NCBI GenBank assembly: GCA_964606665.1
Contig: CAZSHS010000003.1
Location: forward strand, 1-64,000
Reading direction: 5' to 3'
DNA: 64,000 nt
Source: Aved-18 sp964606665
Lineage (GTDB): Bacteria > Cyanobacteriota > Vampirovibrionia > Obscuribacterales > Obscuribacteraceae
Shown piece by piece: positions 53,448 through 62,849 of this stretch. Within the stretch, counting starts at the first letter, position 1, and each line of letters opens with the position of its first letter. The translations under genes and the position numbers were made by a program. The notes beneath the pieces are model-generated. The model did no database searches and was not told the origin of the DNA. It saw only the letters and a list, made by a program, of their open reading frames with translations.

Positions 53448-55933
53448 CGCTCTAAATGGTCCTTTAGATAAGGCGCAGTTTTGCTCGTTTTGGATGCGGC
53501 AATCGTTTCTGGTCTTCCTTCTGCCACCACTTTGCCACCATCGCTTCCGGCGCCTGGTCCTAACTCTATAACCCAGTCAGCTTGAGCCACAACGTCGATG
53601 TCGTGTTCGACTACTATCACTGTGTTTTTACCATCGACAAGAGCTTGTAGTTGTTTCATCAAGCGTTCGATGTCATATGGATGCAAGCCGGTTGTAGGTT
53701 CGTCGAGTAAATAAATTACGTCGCCTGTTTGTTGTTTTTGTAATTCGGTCGCAAGCTTGATTCGTTGCGCCTCTCCGCCAGACAATTCAGTTGCTGGTTG
53801 TCCCAGTCTTAAGTATCCAAGTCCGACATCGAGTAATGTTTTCAGAGCGCGCTCGACCTGTTTTAATTCTTTGAAAAATTCATACGCAGACTCAACTGTC
53901 AGTTCAAGCACTTCTGCGATGTTTTTATTTTGATATTTTATCTGCAATGTTTCTTCGTTATATCTTTTTCCTTTGCATTCATTACACGGAGCAAAAACAC
54001 TAGGCAGAAATAAAAGTTCAATCGAAACAAAGCCTTCTCCTTCGCAATGCTCGCAGCGACCGCCTTTGACATTGAATGAAAATCTGCCTGCATTATATTT
54101 TCGCGTTTTTGCTTCTTTAGTTTCAGCAAATTTTTTGCGTATATGATCGAACAAACCTGTATAGGTAGCCAGATTTGATCTTGGTGTACGACCGATTGGT
54201 TTTTGATTTACTTGAACCATTCGTTTGATGTTTTCCAGTCCACTAATTAAAACATCATCGAAATTTAGTTCGGCATTGTCATTAAAATCATTGAGTTCAA
54301 TTGACTCTTCACTTTCATCCTCTTTGTTGTCGTCCGCCCCAAGCCTGTTTTTGATAGCTTCTGACAATGCTTGACTGATCAATGTCGATTTGCCCGAACC
54401 CGACACCCCGGTCACCACCGTCAACACGCCTTTGGGTATTTTTACACTTAGATTTTCTAAGTTGTGTCTGCTTACATTTTCAATAGATATTTGATCTGTT
54501 ATCGACACTTCTCTTCTTTTGATTTTAGATTTGTCTTTCTTGTTTTTGTCAAACAAATAATAACTAGTATGCGAGTCGATTTTAGATAAGCCTTCGATAG
54601 GTCCGCTATAAAGCAGGCTGCCGCCGCGATCTCCCGCTTCTGGTCCCATATCGACTATCCAATCGGCTTTTCGAACAATGTCTAATTCGTGCTCGACTAC
54701 AAAGAGACTATTACCAGAATTTTTGAGTAGCATAAGAACTTCTACTAGAGCTTCAGCATCGGCTGGGTGCAGACCGGCTGAAGGTTCATCCAAAACATAA
54801 ACAACACCGAAAAGTCCAGATCTTAGTTGTGTAGTTAGGCGCAATCGTTGCAACTCGCCCGCTGACAAAGTGGGCGTAGATCTGTCGAGCGATAAATAAT
54901 CGAGCCCCAGTTTGGAAATGAGTGTGCATCGCTCAATCAAGTCATGCACAATTAATTTTGCAACTTCAGAGCGCTCCGATTTGTCAGTTAACTCAGGTGC
55001 TTTTTTTAGAACTTGAACCAAATTACGCAAAGGCATTTTGCCCATTTCAAAAATGTCGTATCCTGCAAAAGTTATAGAAAGAGACTCTTTGCGCAAGCGC
55101 TTACCACCACAATCTTCGCACGTGCGAGCCACCATGAATTGCATAGCCTTTTTGCGCAGAGTAGCACTTTGAGTGGAAGCAAAAGTATGGCGGACATAAT
55201 GTGCGGCACTCATATAAGTTCCCTGATATGGTCTTTGAATGCGATGCGCTTCTCTTATGGCATGGACAGTAACAACAGGTTTTTCATCTGTAAATAAGAT
55301 CCAGTCACGATCTTTTTTGGAGAGTTTTTTCCAGGGTTTATTTACGTCATAACCAAGTACATCTAAAATATCGCGCAGATTTTTTCCTTGCCAGGCACCG
55401 GGCCATGCGGCAATCGCACCGTCTTTAATTGAAAGATCAGCATTTGGCACAAGCGATTCTTCTGTGATGTCGTGCATTTGTCCCATGCCATGACACTTAG
55501 GACACATGCCAATTTGGGTATTGTAAGAAAAATAATCTGAGTCGACTTGCTCCTGGTTTTTTGGATATTTTCCTGCGCGCGAAAAGAGCATGCGCAGCCC
55601 ATTAGAAATAGTGGTGATGGTTCCAACTGATGAGCGTGTGTTAGGCTCTGCTCGCCTTTGTTGCAATGCTACCGCTGGAGGAAGACCTAATATTTCTTGC
55701 ACTTTGGGTGGTGGTAGCTGCGATAACAAACGTCTTGCATATGGGGCAATAGATTCAAAATAACGACGTTGTGCTTCGGCATAAAGAGTGCCAAAAGCAA
55801 GGGATGATTTGCCTGAGCCAGAAATTCCTGTGAACACTACAAATGAGTCTCGTGGAATTTCAAGACTGATATTGCGCAGATTATTTTGTTCTGCACCAGT
55901 TACTTTGACGAATCCTTGTTTAGACAGATTCAG
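53444..55933 (-). CDS. UvrA2-like excinuclease ABC ATPase
   Basis: The conserved family N-terminus GFVKVTGAEQNNLRNISLEI is encoded between 55920 and 55850, yet that frame has no ATG, GTG or TTG before a TAA at 55946; the first GTG (55837) would cut into the first Walker A strand. CTG at 55933, with AAGGT upstream, is the best start (829-830 residues). Walker A motifs GISGSGKSS (about 36) and GVSGSGKST (about 508), signatures LSAGELQRLRL and LSGGEAQRIKLA, and zinc-finger CxxC pairs are intact. Length and order fit the short UvrA2 class that lacks the UvrB-binding insert. Such proteins act in DNA damage or drug tolerance. Confidence 0.88.
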   Translation of the reverse strand: MNLSKQGFVKVTGAEQNNLRNISLEIPRDSFVVFTGISGSGKSSLAFGTLYAEAQRRYFESIAPYARRLLSQLPPPKVQEILGLPPAVALQQRRAEPNTRSSVGTITTISNGLRMLFSRAGKYPKNQEQVDSDYFSYNTQIGMCPKCHGMGQMHDITEESLVPNADLSIKDGAIAAWPGAWQGKNLRDILDVLGYDVNKPWKKLSKKDRDWILFTDEKPVVTVHAIREAHRIQRPYQGTYMSAAHYVRHTFASTQSATLRKKAMQFMVARTCEDCGGKRLRKESLSITFAGYDIFEMGKMPLRNLVQVLKKAPELTDKSERSEVAKLIVHDLIERCTLISKLGLDYLSLDRSTPTLSAGELQRLRLTTQLRSGLFGVVYVLDEPSAGLHPADAEALVEVLMLLKNSGNSLFVVEHELDIVRKADWIVDMGPEAGDRGGSLLYSGPIEGLSKIDSHTSYYLFDKNKKDKSKIKRREVSITDQISIENVSRHNLENLSVKIPKGVLTVVTGVSGSGKSTLISQALSEAIKNRLGADDNKEDESEESIELNDFNDNAELNFDDVLISGLENIKRMVQVNQKPIGRTPRSNLATYTGLFDHIRKKFAETKEAKTRKYNAGRFSFNVKGGRCEHCEGEGFVSIELLFLPSVFAPCNECKGKRYNEETLQIKYQNKNIAEVLELTVESAYEFFKELKQVERALKTLLDVGLGYLRLGQPATELSGGEAQRIKLATELQKQQTGDVIYLLDEPTTGLHPYDIERLMKQLQALVDGKNTVIVVEHDIDVVAQADWVIELGPGAGSDGGKVVAEGRPETIAASKTSKTAPYLKDHLER

Positions 55934-55935
55934 AG

Positions 55936-56544
55936 CTAGTTGACCTTAACGCTTTTGCTTTCAGAAACTGATTGTGCTGGCTGCTGAAACCAGTAGCGAT
56001 AATTTACAAATCCTTCTTCATCGCGACCGATGCGCTCAAGATATCCGCGCGGTCCAAGCGGGTCTTCGTTGTGGAATTTGAAATTGCCTTCAGGACCATA
56101 AGGCTCGCAAACAACTTTGCATGGAAGATTTGGAAATTTGCCTTTCCAATTATCGAGCACTGTTTTCTTGATTCTGATAGTGGCACCTTTGTCTGGAATT
56201 TCGGCTTTTAGTTTTTTGCTTCCGCCTGGAAGTGCCATGCGTTTGAACACTTTCATTTTCATGGTTTCGTTTGTATAAACCGAGGCTCTGACATAATTGG
56301 GAACCCAATCTGGAATCTTGGCTTTAGGTGCAGATGGACTTGTGTCCACTTGTGGAAACTGATGCACAAGGGGTGTCACCTTTTCCATTGGAGTTTCATC
56401 AGTGTGTTCGATTGAGCCGTTAATCAGCTTGGTAGGCTTATTTGTTGTAGTGGCTTTGGTTTGCTCCGCCATCGCGGGTAGTGGTGTCAAAATGAAAGAT
56501 GACAACAGAATCAGTAAAGTTTTTTGAGTCTTTTTATTAGTCAT
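55936..56544 (-). CDS. Secreted hypothetical protein (202 aa)
   Basis: The ATG at 56544, with AAGGTGA as ribosome site, begins a signal peptide (QKTLLILLSSFILTPLPAMA); the frame runs open to 56730 but that part is the shadow of the upstream gene. Thr-rich linker, then a compact domain with RASVYTNETMKMKVFKRM and GPRGYLERIGRDEEGFVNYRYW. Family not recognised. It is 1 base downstream of a TPR gene and abuts the uvrA-like gene. Confidence 0.7.
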   Translation of the reverse strand: MTNKKTQKTLLILLSSFILTPLPAMAEQTKATTTNKPTKLINGSIEHTDETPMEKVTPLVHQFPQVDTSPSAPKAKIPDWVPNYVRASVYTNETMKMKVFKRMALPGGSKKLKAEIPDKGATIRIKKTVLDNWKGKFPNLPCKVVCEPYGPEGNFKFHNEDPLGPRGYLERIGRDEEGFVNYRYWFQQPAQSVSESKSVKVN

Positions 56545-56545
56545 T

Positions 56546-58936
56546 TTAATCACCTTTTTGCATGGCGGAAATTTGAATTTCTTCTTGTTTGGCTTCATCA
56601 GCCAGGTTTTGGGCGTGATATGAATTAAGCAAAGCTTTGTGTGCTTTGAGCAAACCAGGATAAAGTTCAGACGCTTTTTTGTAGTTGTTGCTAGCTTCTT
56701 TAAAGTTTTTCTGAAGCATATTGATGTCACCGGCGATGAGATAGGCGTCAGTGAAATATGGATTTACTTCCAATGCCTTTTGTACCCAGGTGGAAGCTTC
56801 TTTGTAGTCTTTGCGACGAAGAGCTAGGGTAGCCAAAATTGTGTAGCACTGCGGATGCTTGGTGTAAATACCAATTGCTTGCTGAATGGTTGCCTCGGCT
56901 TGAGATGGTTGTTTATGCGCCATTTGAATCATCGCTTTTTCAATCATGCATTCTGCAAGTAAAGATGGTTGAGTATCTTTGGTTGGTGAACACGCTTCGA
57001 TTGAAAGGTCTATAAGCTTGGTGGCTTTGTCGAGCGCGCCTAACTGCCTAAATGCCTGAGCCTTAAGCAGTAACCAACGTGCATCTTTTTTGACAATATG
57101 TTCGCTCACAGGTGACATGAATTGAAGCGCCATATCAGGCTTGTTCAAGCGCAGAAGAGTCTGAACAAGAGCCAACCTATACAAATCTTTGTTGTTAGTT
57201 ATATTGTTGAAAGTGCCAATAAATTCTTGCAAGCTTTTTTCTTTGAGTGTGCTCATTGCTTTGGCTTGGGTGAGTAAGAACTGGTCTTCACGCGCTTTTG
57301 ATGTGTTTTGAGTAAGCGCACTCAATGCTTCAAATTGGCTTAGTGCATCAGCGTATCTGCCCTCAATATATAATAAAGAAGCCAATGCTCGAATAATGTC
57401 TTCGCGCTTTGTATCTTGTGGTCCGCGGTCACCTGAAACTTGTTTTAGAGCAAGGGCGGTGACAAGTGCTGCTTCGGCTTGAAGATAATCATCATCTTGG
57501 GCATTGCAAAATCCAAGTGAAACTAAGTCTGGAACTGACATAGGGTCTATGTTTAACGCTCTTTTATAGGCTTTGGCGGCTTCGGCATAATCGAGATTGT
57601 TCATGTACAAAGCAGCAATGTGTCGATGTGGTTTTGGATCTTGCCCGTTCATATTGGCTGCTTTTTTGTATTCTTCAAGAGCCTGAGCATCGTTTCGAAT
57701 CATATACAGAGCATCGCCAAGCAAAAGATGCAATTCGGCATTGTCTGGTTTTTGTGCAATGGAGCGCTCATATTCTTTTATGAGTTGGGGCCATTGTTTT
57801 TCAGCAATGAGCAATTTCACTAAAGTCTGGTGAGTGACATCGCTTTTAGGATCTAAACTCAAAGCTTGATAAAGTGTGTCTATAGCGGGTTGAACATTGC
57901 CTACTTCGTAATTGAGTGAAGACAGTTCAATTAATTGAATTACCTTTTGAGCATTGTCTGTCGTCGAGTTTGTGGCAAGTAGCTGGTCTGCAAGGGCGCC
58001 TTCGATATCGCCTTGATATTTTTTGATGTCAGAGCGCAAGGCATAATAAATTGCCGATTTGTCATTGAGCGAAATGGCTGTGGATAATTCTTTGGTGGCT
58101 TCGCGCAAACGCCACTGCTGGACATAGATTTGAGCTAGGCGAAAATAACCTTTGTCATTCTTGGGTTCAATTCGAACAGCTTCATTGGCTAAGTCTAGTG
58201 ACTCGTCAAATTTGTTTTGGACTAGCAAGATATCTATCAACATGCTGCGCACTTCGTCTTGACGCGGCTCTATTGCAAGTGCTTTGCGAAATGCAGCTTC
58301 TGCTTCTTCTTTGTTATTGAGCCATTGTTTGTTCAAATAACCGTAAGTGCGATAACCCCATCCAAACTGTGGATCGAGATCAATAGCTCGTTTGCAATAT
58401 TGAGCTGCAGCTTGTGCTTTGCCATTTTTTCCTGCTATTGCAGCTAGAGCAAAATTGGCATAGGTATCATTTGATAAGCCTTCAGGTAAATTAGCCAGCA
58501 TCTTTTCTGCTTCGGCTGGTTTGCCCTGACAAACAAGACTATAAGCTCGAGTGAAAATGTCGTAGCTGACACTTAACTGTTCTTCGTTCAGCTCAGTAGG
58601 ACTTTGTTTTTTATCGCGTACTAACATTGGGCGCATTGCATCGCCAAGTCCGGTGAGTTTGCTCAGGTCGTTTATCTTGTCGCAGTCACCTAGAAATAAA
58701 TATGCGAAAATCAACCAAGCCTTTTCATGACTTGAAAGCTTGCTCGATTTACCTTTGCTTTCAAGGCTTTTGACTAGTCCGCGCCAATCGCCTTTGTTCA
58801 TCAAAGTCATATCGCCATTCTCGAGCGAGGCGGTGTAATGGGTTGCTTCGCCGTAAGCAGGCAACAAAGGGGCAGCAAAAATGCTTGCACCCAGGCTTAA
58901 ACTCAAGGTCAGGGCTAGTGCTTTATTGAGCCTCAT
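56546..58936 (-). CDS. Large secreted TPR protein (796 aa)
   Basis: Signal peptide NKALALTLSLSLGASIFAAPLL; the rest is a nearly continuous solenoid of TPR units (for example LANEAVRIEPKNDKGYFRLA, YAEAAKAYKRALNIDPMSVP, FKEASNNYKKASELYPGLLK). Probably periplasmic. Its ATG overlaps the mutS stop by 4 bases, so an exported scaffold is translationally coupled to a DNA repair gene, which is unexpected. Confidence 0.92.
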   Translation of the reverse strand: MRLNKALALTLSLSLGASIFAAPLLPAYGEATHYTASLENGDMTLMNKGDWRGLVKSLESKGKSSKLSSHEKAWLIFAYLFLGDCDKINDLSKLTGLGDAMRPMLVRDKKQSPTELNEEQLSVSYDIFTRAYSLVCQGKPAEAEKMLANLPEGLSNDTYANFALAAIAGKNGKAQAAAQYCKRAIDLDPQFGWGYRTYGYLNKQWLNNKEEAEAAFRKALAIEPRQDEVRSMLIDILLVQNKFDESLDLANEAVRIEPKNDKGYFRLAQIYVQQWRLREATKELSTAISLNDKSAIYYALRSDIKKYQGDIEGALADQLLATNSTTDNAQKVIQLIELSSLNYEVGNVQPAIDTLYQALSLDPKSDVTHQTLVKLLIAEKQWPQLIKEYERSIAQKPDNAELHLLLGDALYMIRNDAQALEEYKKAANMNGQDPKPHRHIAALYMNNLDYAEAAKAYKRALNIDPMSVPDLVSLGFCNAQDDDYLQAEAALVTALALKQVSGDRGPQDTKREDIIRALASLLYIEGRYADALSQFEALSALTQNTSKAREDQFLLTQAKAMSTLKEKSLQEFIGTFNNITNNKDLYRLALVQTLLRLNKPDMALQFMSPVSEHIVKKDARWLLLKAQAFRQLGALDKATKLIDLSIEACSPTKDTQPSLLAECMIEKAMIQMAHKQPSQAEATIQQAIGIYTKHPQCYTILATLALRRKDYKEASTWVQKALEVNPYFTDAYLIAGDINMLQKNFKEASNNYKKASELYPGLLKAHKALLNSYHAQNLADEAKQEEIQISAMQKGD

Positions 58937-61605
58937 TGATCTTCTTGCGTGCCTCCGGAGCTTGCAGTTACAGCTAAGATACTTGATTTTTGAGCGGCGG
59001 CCTCGAATAAGGACAATTGCATGGTATTGTCAGCGATACCGTCTTTTTCTTTGAACTTTGGCGTGTCGAGCAGCTTGGATACAATCGCTCTCTTTTCTAA
59101 CTGATTAATTAGATATTGTGCGCGCTGAACTATTTGTAGAGGCAAGCCTGCCATTTTTGCTACTTGTACACCAAAACTGCGACTGGCACCACCTGGTACC
59201 ACCGCTCGGATGAATTCCACGTCTCCATCTTTTTCTTTGACCAGAACTTGATAATTTTCAATCTGAGGAAAAGTATTCGATAGTCCGTTTAGTTCGTGAT
59301 AGTGAGTGGCGAAGATTGTTCGTGCTTTAACTTCTTGAGCTAGATATTCAGCTACCGACCAGGCAATGGCCACGCCGTCGTAAGTGCTTGTGCCGCGACC
59401 AACTTCGTCGAGTAATATAAGTGATCTGTCACTAGCCAGCCGACAACACTGTGTTGTCTCGCTCATTTCGACTAGAAAAGTAGACTGACCCTGAGTAAGA
59501 TCATCTACAGCGCCAATTCTTGTGAAAATGCGATCGACTATTCCAAGACGTGCACTTTGGGCGGGGACGAAAGACCCTATTTGAGCCATTATGCATATCA
59601 GTGCCACTTGACGCAGATAACTGGATTTGCCAGACATGTTAGGTCCGGTCAAAACAATTAATTGGTGGTCCTCGCTTGAGCCTTTGAGCAAGACATCGTT
59701 TGCTACGTATTTGCCCATGGGCAGAATTGATTCAAGTACTGGGTGGCGACCATTTTTGATTTCGATTACTTGTGATTCATCTACTTCTGGACAAACAAAA
59801 TTGCGCTCGAATGCCACTTGAGCCAGAGACAAAAATGCATCCAGACGCGCAACGCTCAATGCTACTTGATGGAGCAGTTTGGCTTTAGGAGCAAGTTCGC
59901 GCTTCAAGTCGCAATACATTTTGTATTCGAGATCATTTTGATTTTTCTCTGCGTTGAGCACTTTTGATTCGTGCTCTTTTAATTCAGGTGTAATGAAACG
60001 CTCGGCATTTGCAAGCGTTTGTTTGCGAATATAGTTGTCTGGAACTGAATCTTTGTTGGCTGCGGTTACTTCGATGTAATAACCAAAAGTCCTGTTAAAA
60101 CTAATCTTGAGCTTCTTAATGCCGGTGCGCTCTATTTCTTTTTGCTGCAAATCTTCGATCCAGTCTTTGCCGCCACCAAGCAATTGGCGCACTTCATCAA
60201 GTTCTTTGTTCGAACCAGTTTTGAAAATATTGCCCTCGGTAATTTCGCGAGCCGGTTCGTCTTGAATGAGAGTTTCGATTTTTTGTCTCAATTCAAGTAA
60301 TTCATCTGGCGATGAAAGCAAGTTCTCTAATGCAGGCATTTTAGACGAATTGAGCAAATGAACTAATTCGGGCAGCTCACCAATTGAATCTTTGATTGCC
60401 ACCAGATCTCTTGGATTGGCTGATTGCGAAGACAGTTTGACCGATAAGCGCTCGAGATCACTTAGGCGTGAAAGTCGAGTGTAGACTTCTTTGCGTAGTT
60501 CGCTTTCGCTGCACAAAGATGAAACCACAGTTTGTCTTGATTTGATTTCTGCAACAGAGAATAATGGCTTCATGAGCCATTTTCTGAGCATACGTCCGCC
60601 CATTGCTGTACGAGTTTTGTCTAAAACCCAGAGGAGACTTCCTTCGAAAACTCTTGTTCTGTGTGTTTCGCACAATTCTAAATTGCGACGCGTATTCTCG
60701 TCCATCACCAAACAGCTTTCGGTACCATATGTGGTGATGCCTTCAAAGGCGGGGCGAAGTGAGCCTTGGGTGTGATCTAGATAATGCAAAATGGCTCCCG
60801 CTGCGCTTACAGCAAGAGGCATGTTTTGACAGCCGAATCCTTCCAGGCTTGCCACATTAAAAGTGTCGTGGATTCGCTTAACGGCGCCATCGTGATTATA
60901 AGTTGATTTGGCTCGATTGATAAATCGATATTTGTCTTTCAAAACTTCAGGCAAATCCGGAACTTCGCTTGCGATTAAGTTGTTGGGACCAGATCTGATT
61001 ACTTTGAAAGGCACTAGCACTTCTTGGGGATTAATACGACCAAGCTCCAAAAGCAAATGATCCAGGGTTGTCTGGCAAACGAAAAACTCTCCGCAAGATG
61101 CGTCTACATAAGCCAATCCCCATTCGTTGGCGTTTGGGTTTTCGGCGAAGATTGCAGCTAAATAGTTATTCTCCCGTGCATTTAGAAATTGTGATTCAAG
61201 TACTGTTCCAGGTGTAAATACACGAGTGACCTTGCGCTCCACCGGACCTTTTTCTGCACCGACAATGCCTACTTGTTCGCACAGTGCAACTGAGTAACCT
61301 TTAGCTAGAAGACGTCCTAAATAAACTTCGTATGCTCGAAACGGCACTCCCGCCATAGGAATTCGACCGTTTGGAGAAAAAGGTTCTGGTCTACCAGTTA
61401 GGGTGATGTCAAGTTCTTGCGAGGCGATGCGCGCATCTTCGTCGAATGTTTCGTAGAAGTCTCCCACTCTGAAAAACAAAAGACAGTCGGGATATTGTTT
61501 TTTAACGTCCCAGAACTGGCGCATCATGGGCGAATGTTGCTTTTCGGGCACGGTCAGATCTGGCGACTCAGGCGACTCAGGTGGCTCAGGTTTGTTTTTC
61601 ACCAT
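58933..61605 (-). CDS. mutS: DNA mismatch repair protein MutS
   Basis: 890 residues. The mismatch-binding F-x-E is in RVGDFYETF; the ATPase has GPNMSGKSSYL near 650-660 and LLDEVGRGTSTYDG near 727. The N-terminus carries a Pro/Glu/Ser extension coded by 9-bp tandem units (61562-61588). First gene of the operon mutS-TPR-secreted protein-uvrA-like. No mutL is in the window. Confidence 0.97.
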   Translation of the reverse strand: MVKNKPEPPESPESPDLTVPEKQHSPMMRQFWDVKKQYPDCLLFFRVGDFYETFDEDARIASQELDITLTGRPEPFSPNGRIPMAGVPFRAYEVYLGRLLAKGYSVALCEQVGIVGAEKGPVERKVTRVFTPGTVLESQFLNARENNYLAAIFAENPNANEWGLAYVDASCGEFFVCQTTLDHLLLELGRINPQEVLVPFKVIRSGPNNLIASEVPDLPEVLKDKYRFINRAKSTYNHDGAVKRIHDTFNVASLEGFGCQNMPLAVSAAGAILHYLDHTQGSLRPAFEGITTYGTESCLVMDENTRRNLELCETHRTRVFEGSLLWVLDKTRTAMGGRMLRKWLMKPLFSVAEIKSRQTVVSSLCSESELRKEVYTRLSRLSDLERLSVKLSSQSANPRDLVAIKDSIGELPELVHLLNSSKMPALENLLSSPDELLELRQKIETLIQDEPAREITEGNIFKTGSNKELDEVRQLLGGGKDWIEDLQQKEIERTGIKKLKISFNRTFGYYIEVTAANKDSVPDNYIRKQTLANAERFITPELKEHESKVLNAEKNQNDLEYKMYCDLKRELAPKAKLLHQVALSVARLDAFLSLAQVAFERNFVCPEVDESQVIEIKNGRHPVLESILPMGKYVANDVLLKGSSEDHQLIVLTGPNMSGKSSYLRQVALICIMAQIGSFVPAQSARLGIVDRIFTRIGAVDDLTQGQSTFLVEMSETTQCCRLASDRSLILLDEVGRGTSTYDGVAIAWSVAEYLAQEVKARTIFATHYHELNGLSNTFPQIENYQVLVKEKDGDVEFIRAVVPGGASRSFGVQVAKMAGLPLQIVQRAQYLINQLEKRAIVSKLLDTPKFKEKDGIADNTMQLSLFEAAAQKSSILAVTASSGGTQEDQ

Positions 61606-61734
61606 TACTCCTTGAATGAGAGAACTTGGAATGAGAGAACTTAATTTACATGACTCATATTACAAAAGCTATTCGAGCAGTCCTAATAAGCTTCTGGTAA
61701 TATGAGATTCGAGGAATGAACTGGAGAAATATCT

Positions 61735-62373
61735 TTGAAGCGCAAATCACTATTGTTTTCGTCCTTAGCCCTTTCGTTTGGGCTCATAGCGGTATTGTCA
61801 AGCGGACTTGAGTCTGCCATAAGTGCACCGACCAAGGCTCCTGAGAAAGAGGCTCATGGTGACACCAAAAAGAAAGATGATGGCAAAAACAAAAACAAAG
61901 ACAAGGATTCTTCAAAGTCTTCTGACGATAAGAAGTCTGATACCAAAGCTGCAGTAGTTGAGCATCCAGTCATTGCTAATGTTGTTGATGTGACTCCACT
62001 TCAGTTAGTGGACAAACCAACTGAATTTCTAGGCAAAAATGTTAAATTCACTGCCAACTTTTTTGCATACTGCAATTTAGCTCTCAACTACAAACCAGCT
62101 ATGCGTCCGCAAAAAGACAATATATCTTTTTTGGTTTTACGACCCGATTCTAAGGTTCCACTTTCAGAATTGAAGATTGCAATGCCCATGCCAAAGAATG
62201 AAAAGGACCCAAAAAGCAAGTTACTCAGCTCTTTGCATGATGGCGACAAAATCGAAGTTACAGCCAATGTCTTTTCCACTCAACTGGACGAGCCCTGGAT
62301 TGATGTTTTGGATTTGAAAAAACTTTCGCCTGACAAGCCGAAAGATGCTGAAGACGAAGACGACGCTCTATAA
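61735..62373 (+). CDS. Secreted lysine-rich hypothetical protein with OB-like domain (212 aa)
   Basis: Starts with TTG at 61735 (GGAG 9 bases upstream). Signal peptide KSLLFSSLALSFGLIAVLSS, then a Lys/Asp-rich low-complexity stretch at about 38-75 and a beta-rich domain (LGKNVKFTANFFAYC, GDKIEVTANVFST). The strand order resembles an OB-fold, which is inference. Acidic C-terminus. Confidence 0.7.
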   Translation: MKRKSLLFSSLALSFGLIAVLSSGLESAISAPTKAPEKEAHGDTKKKDDGKNKNKDKDSSKSSDDKKSDTKAAVVEHPVIANVVDVTPLQLVDKPTEFLGKNVKFTANFFAYCNLALNYKPAMRPQKDNISFLVLRPDSKVPLSELKIAMPMPKNEKDPKSKLLSSLHDGDKIEVTANVFSTQLDEPWIDVLDLKKLSPDKPKDAEDEDDAL

Positions 62374-62409
62374 TATAAACAATTTATTACTTCAAAAGGA
62401 TGATTCAAC

Positions 62410-62784
62410 ATGGCGGGCGATGTTTCTGAGCAAGTAAAACAACTGGTAGCCTCACTCAATGGTAAACATGGCATTTTAGGCTGTTTGCTTGTTGCTCGAG
62501 ACGGGTCTGTGGTCTGCTCGTCCTTACCGCCAGATATTGAAGTGGCAACTATCGGCGCTTTGAGCGCAACCCTCTTTTCTAACAACGATGTGTCAATCCA
62601 GCGCATGAATCGCGGGGCTCTGGTGCAAATGACTTTGCTAACAGACCAGGGAATTTTGCACTTCATGGAGACTGGTGGCCACTACTTAGTGGTTCTCACC
62701 GCTCGGGGTCAAAGAATAAATCTTGAGGGGCTTATTAAGTCGGTGGACGAGCAAGGCAAAATGCTGTCCCAGATGATGCCTTAA
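62410..62784 (+). CDS. Roadblock/LC7-domain protein
   Basis: 124 residues matching the Roadblock pattern: helix VKQLVASLNGKHGILGCLLV, ARDGSVVCSSLP, then SATLFSNN and the strand-rich MTLLTDQGILHFMETGGHYLVVLT. Bacterial Roadblock proteins act as partners or activators of MglA-type GTPases. No such GTPase is in the window. Ribosome site AAAGGATG before the ATG. Confidence 0.85.
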   Translation: MAGDVSEQVKQLVASLNGKHGILGCLLVARDGSVVCSSLPPDIEVATIGALSATLFSNNDVSIQRMNRGALVQMTLLTDQGILHFMETGGHYLVVLTARGQRINLEGLIKSVDEQGKMLSQMMP

Positions 62785-62814
62785 TAATCGCAAGATCCCA
62801 GGTAACCTTATTTG

Positions 62815-62845
62815 AAACCATATCCGTTAACGGATATGGTTTTTT
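62815..62845. terminator. Palindromic bidirectional terminator, copy 2
   Basis: A perfect 28-bp palindrome: arm AAACCATATCCG, centre TTAA, arm CGGATATGGTTT, with A and T tails. It sits between converging genes (62784 and 62850) and can end both transcripts. Confidence 0.85.
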
Positions 62846-62849
62846 GTTA

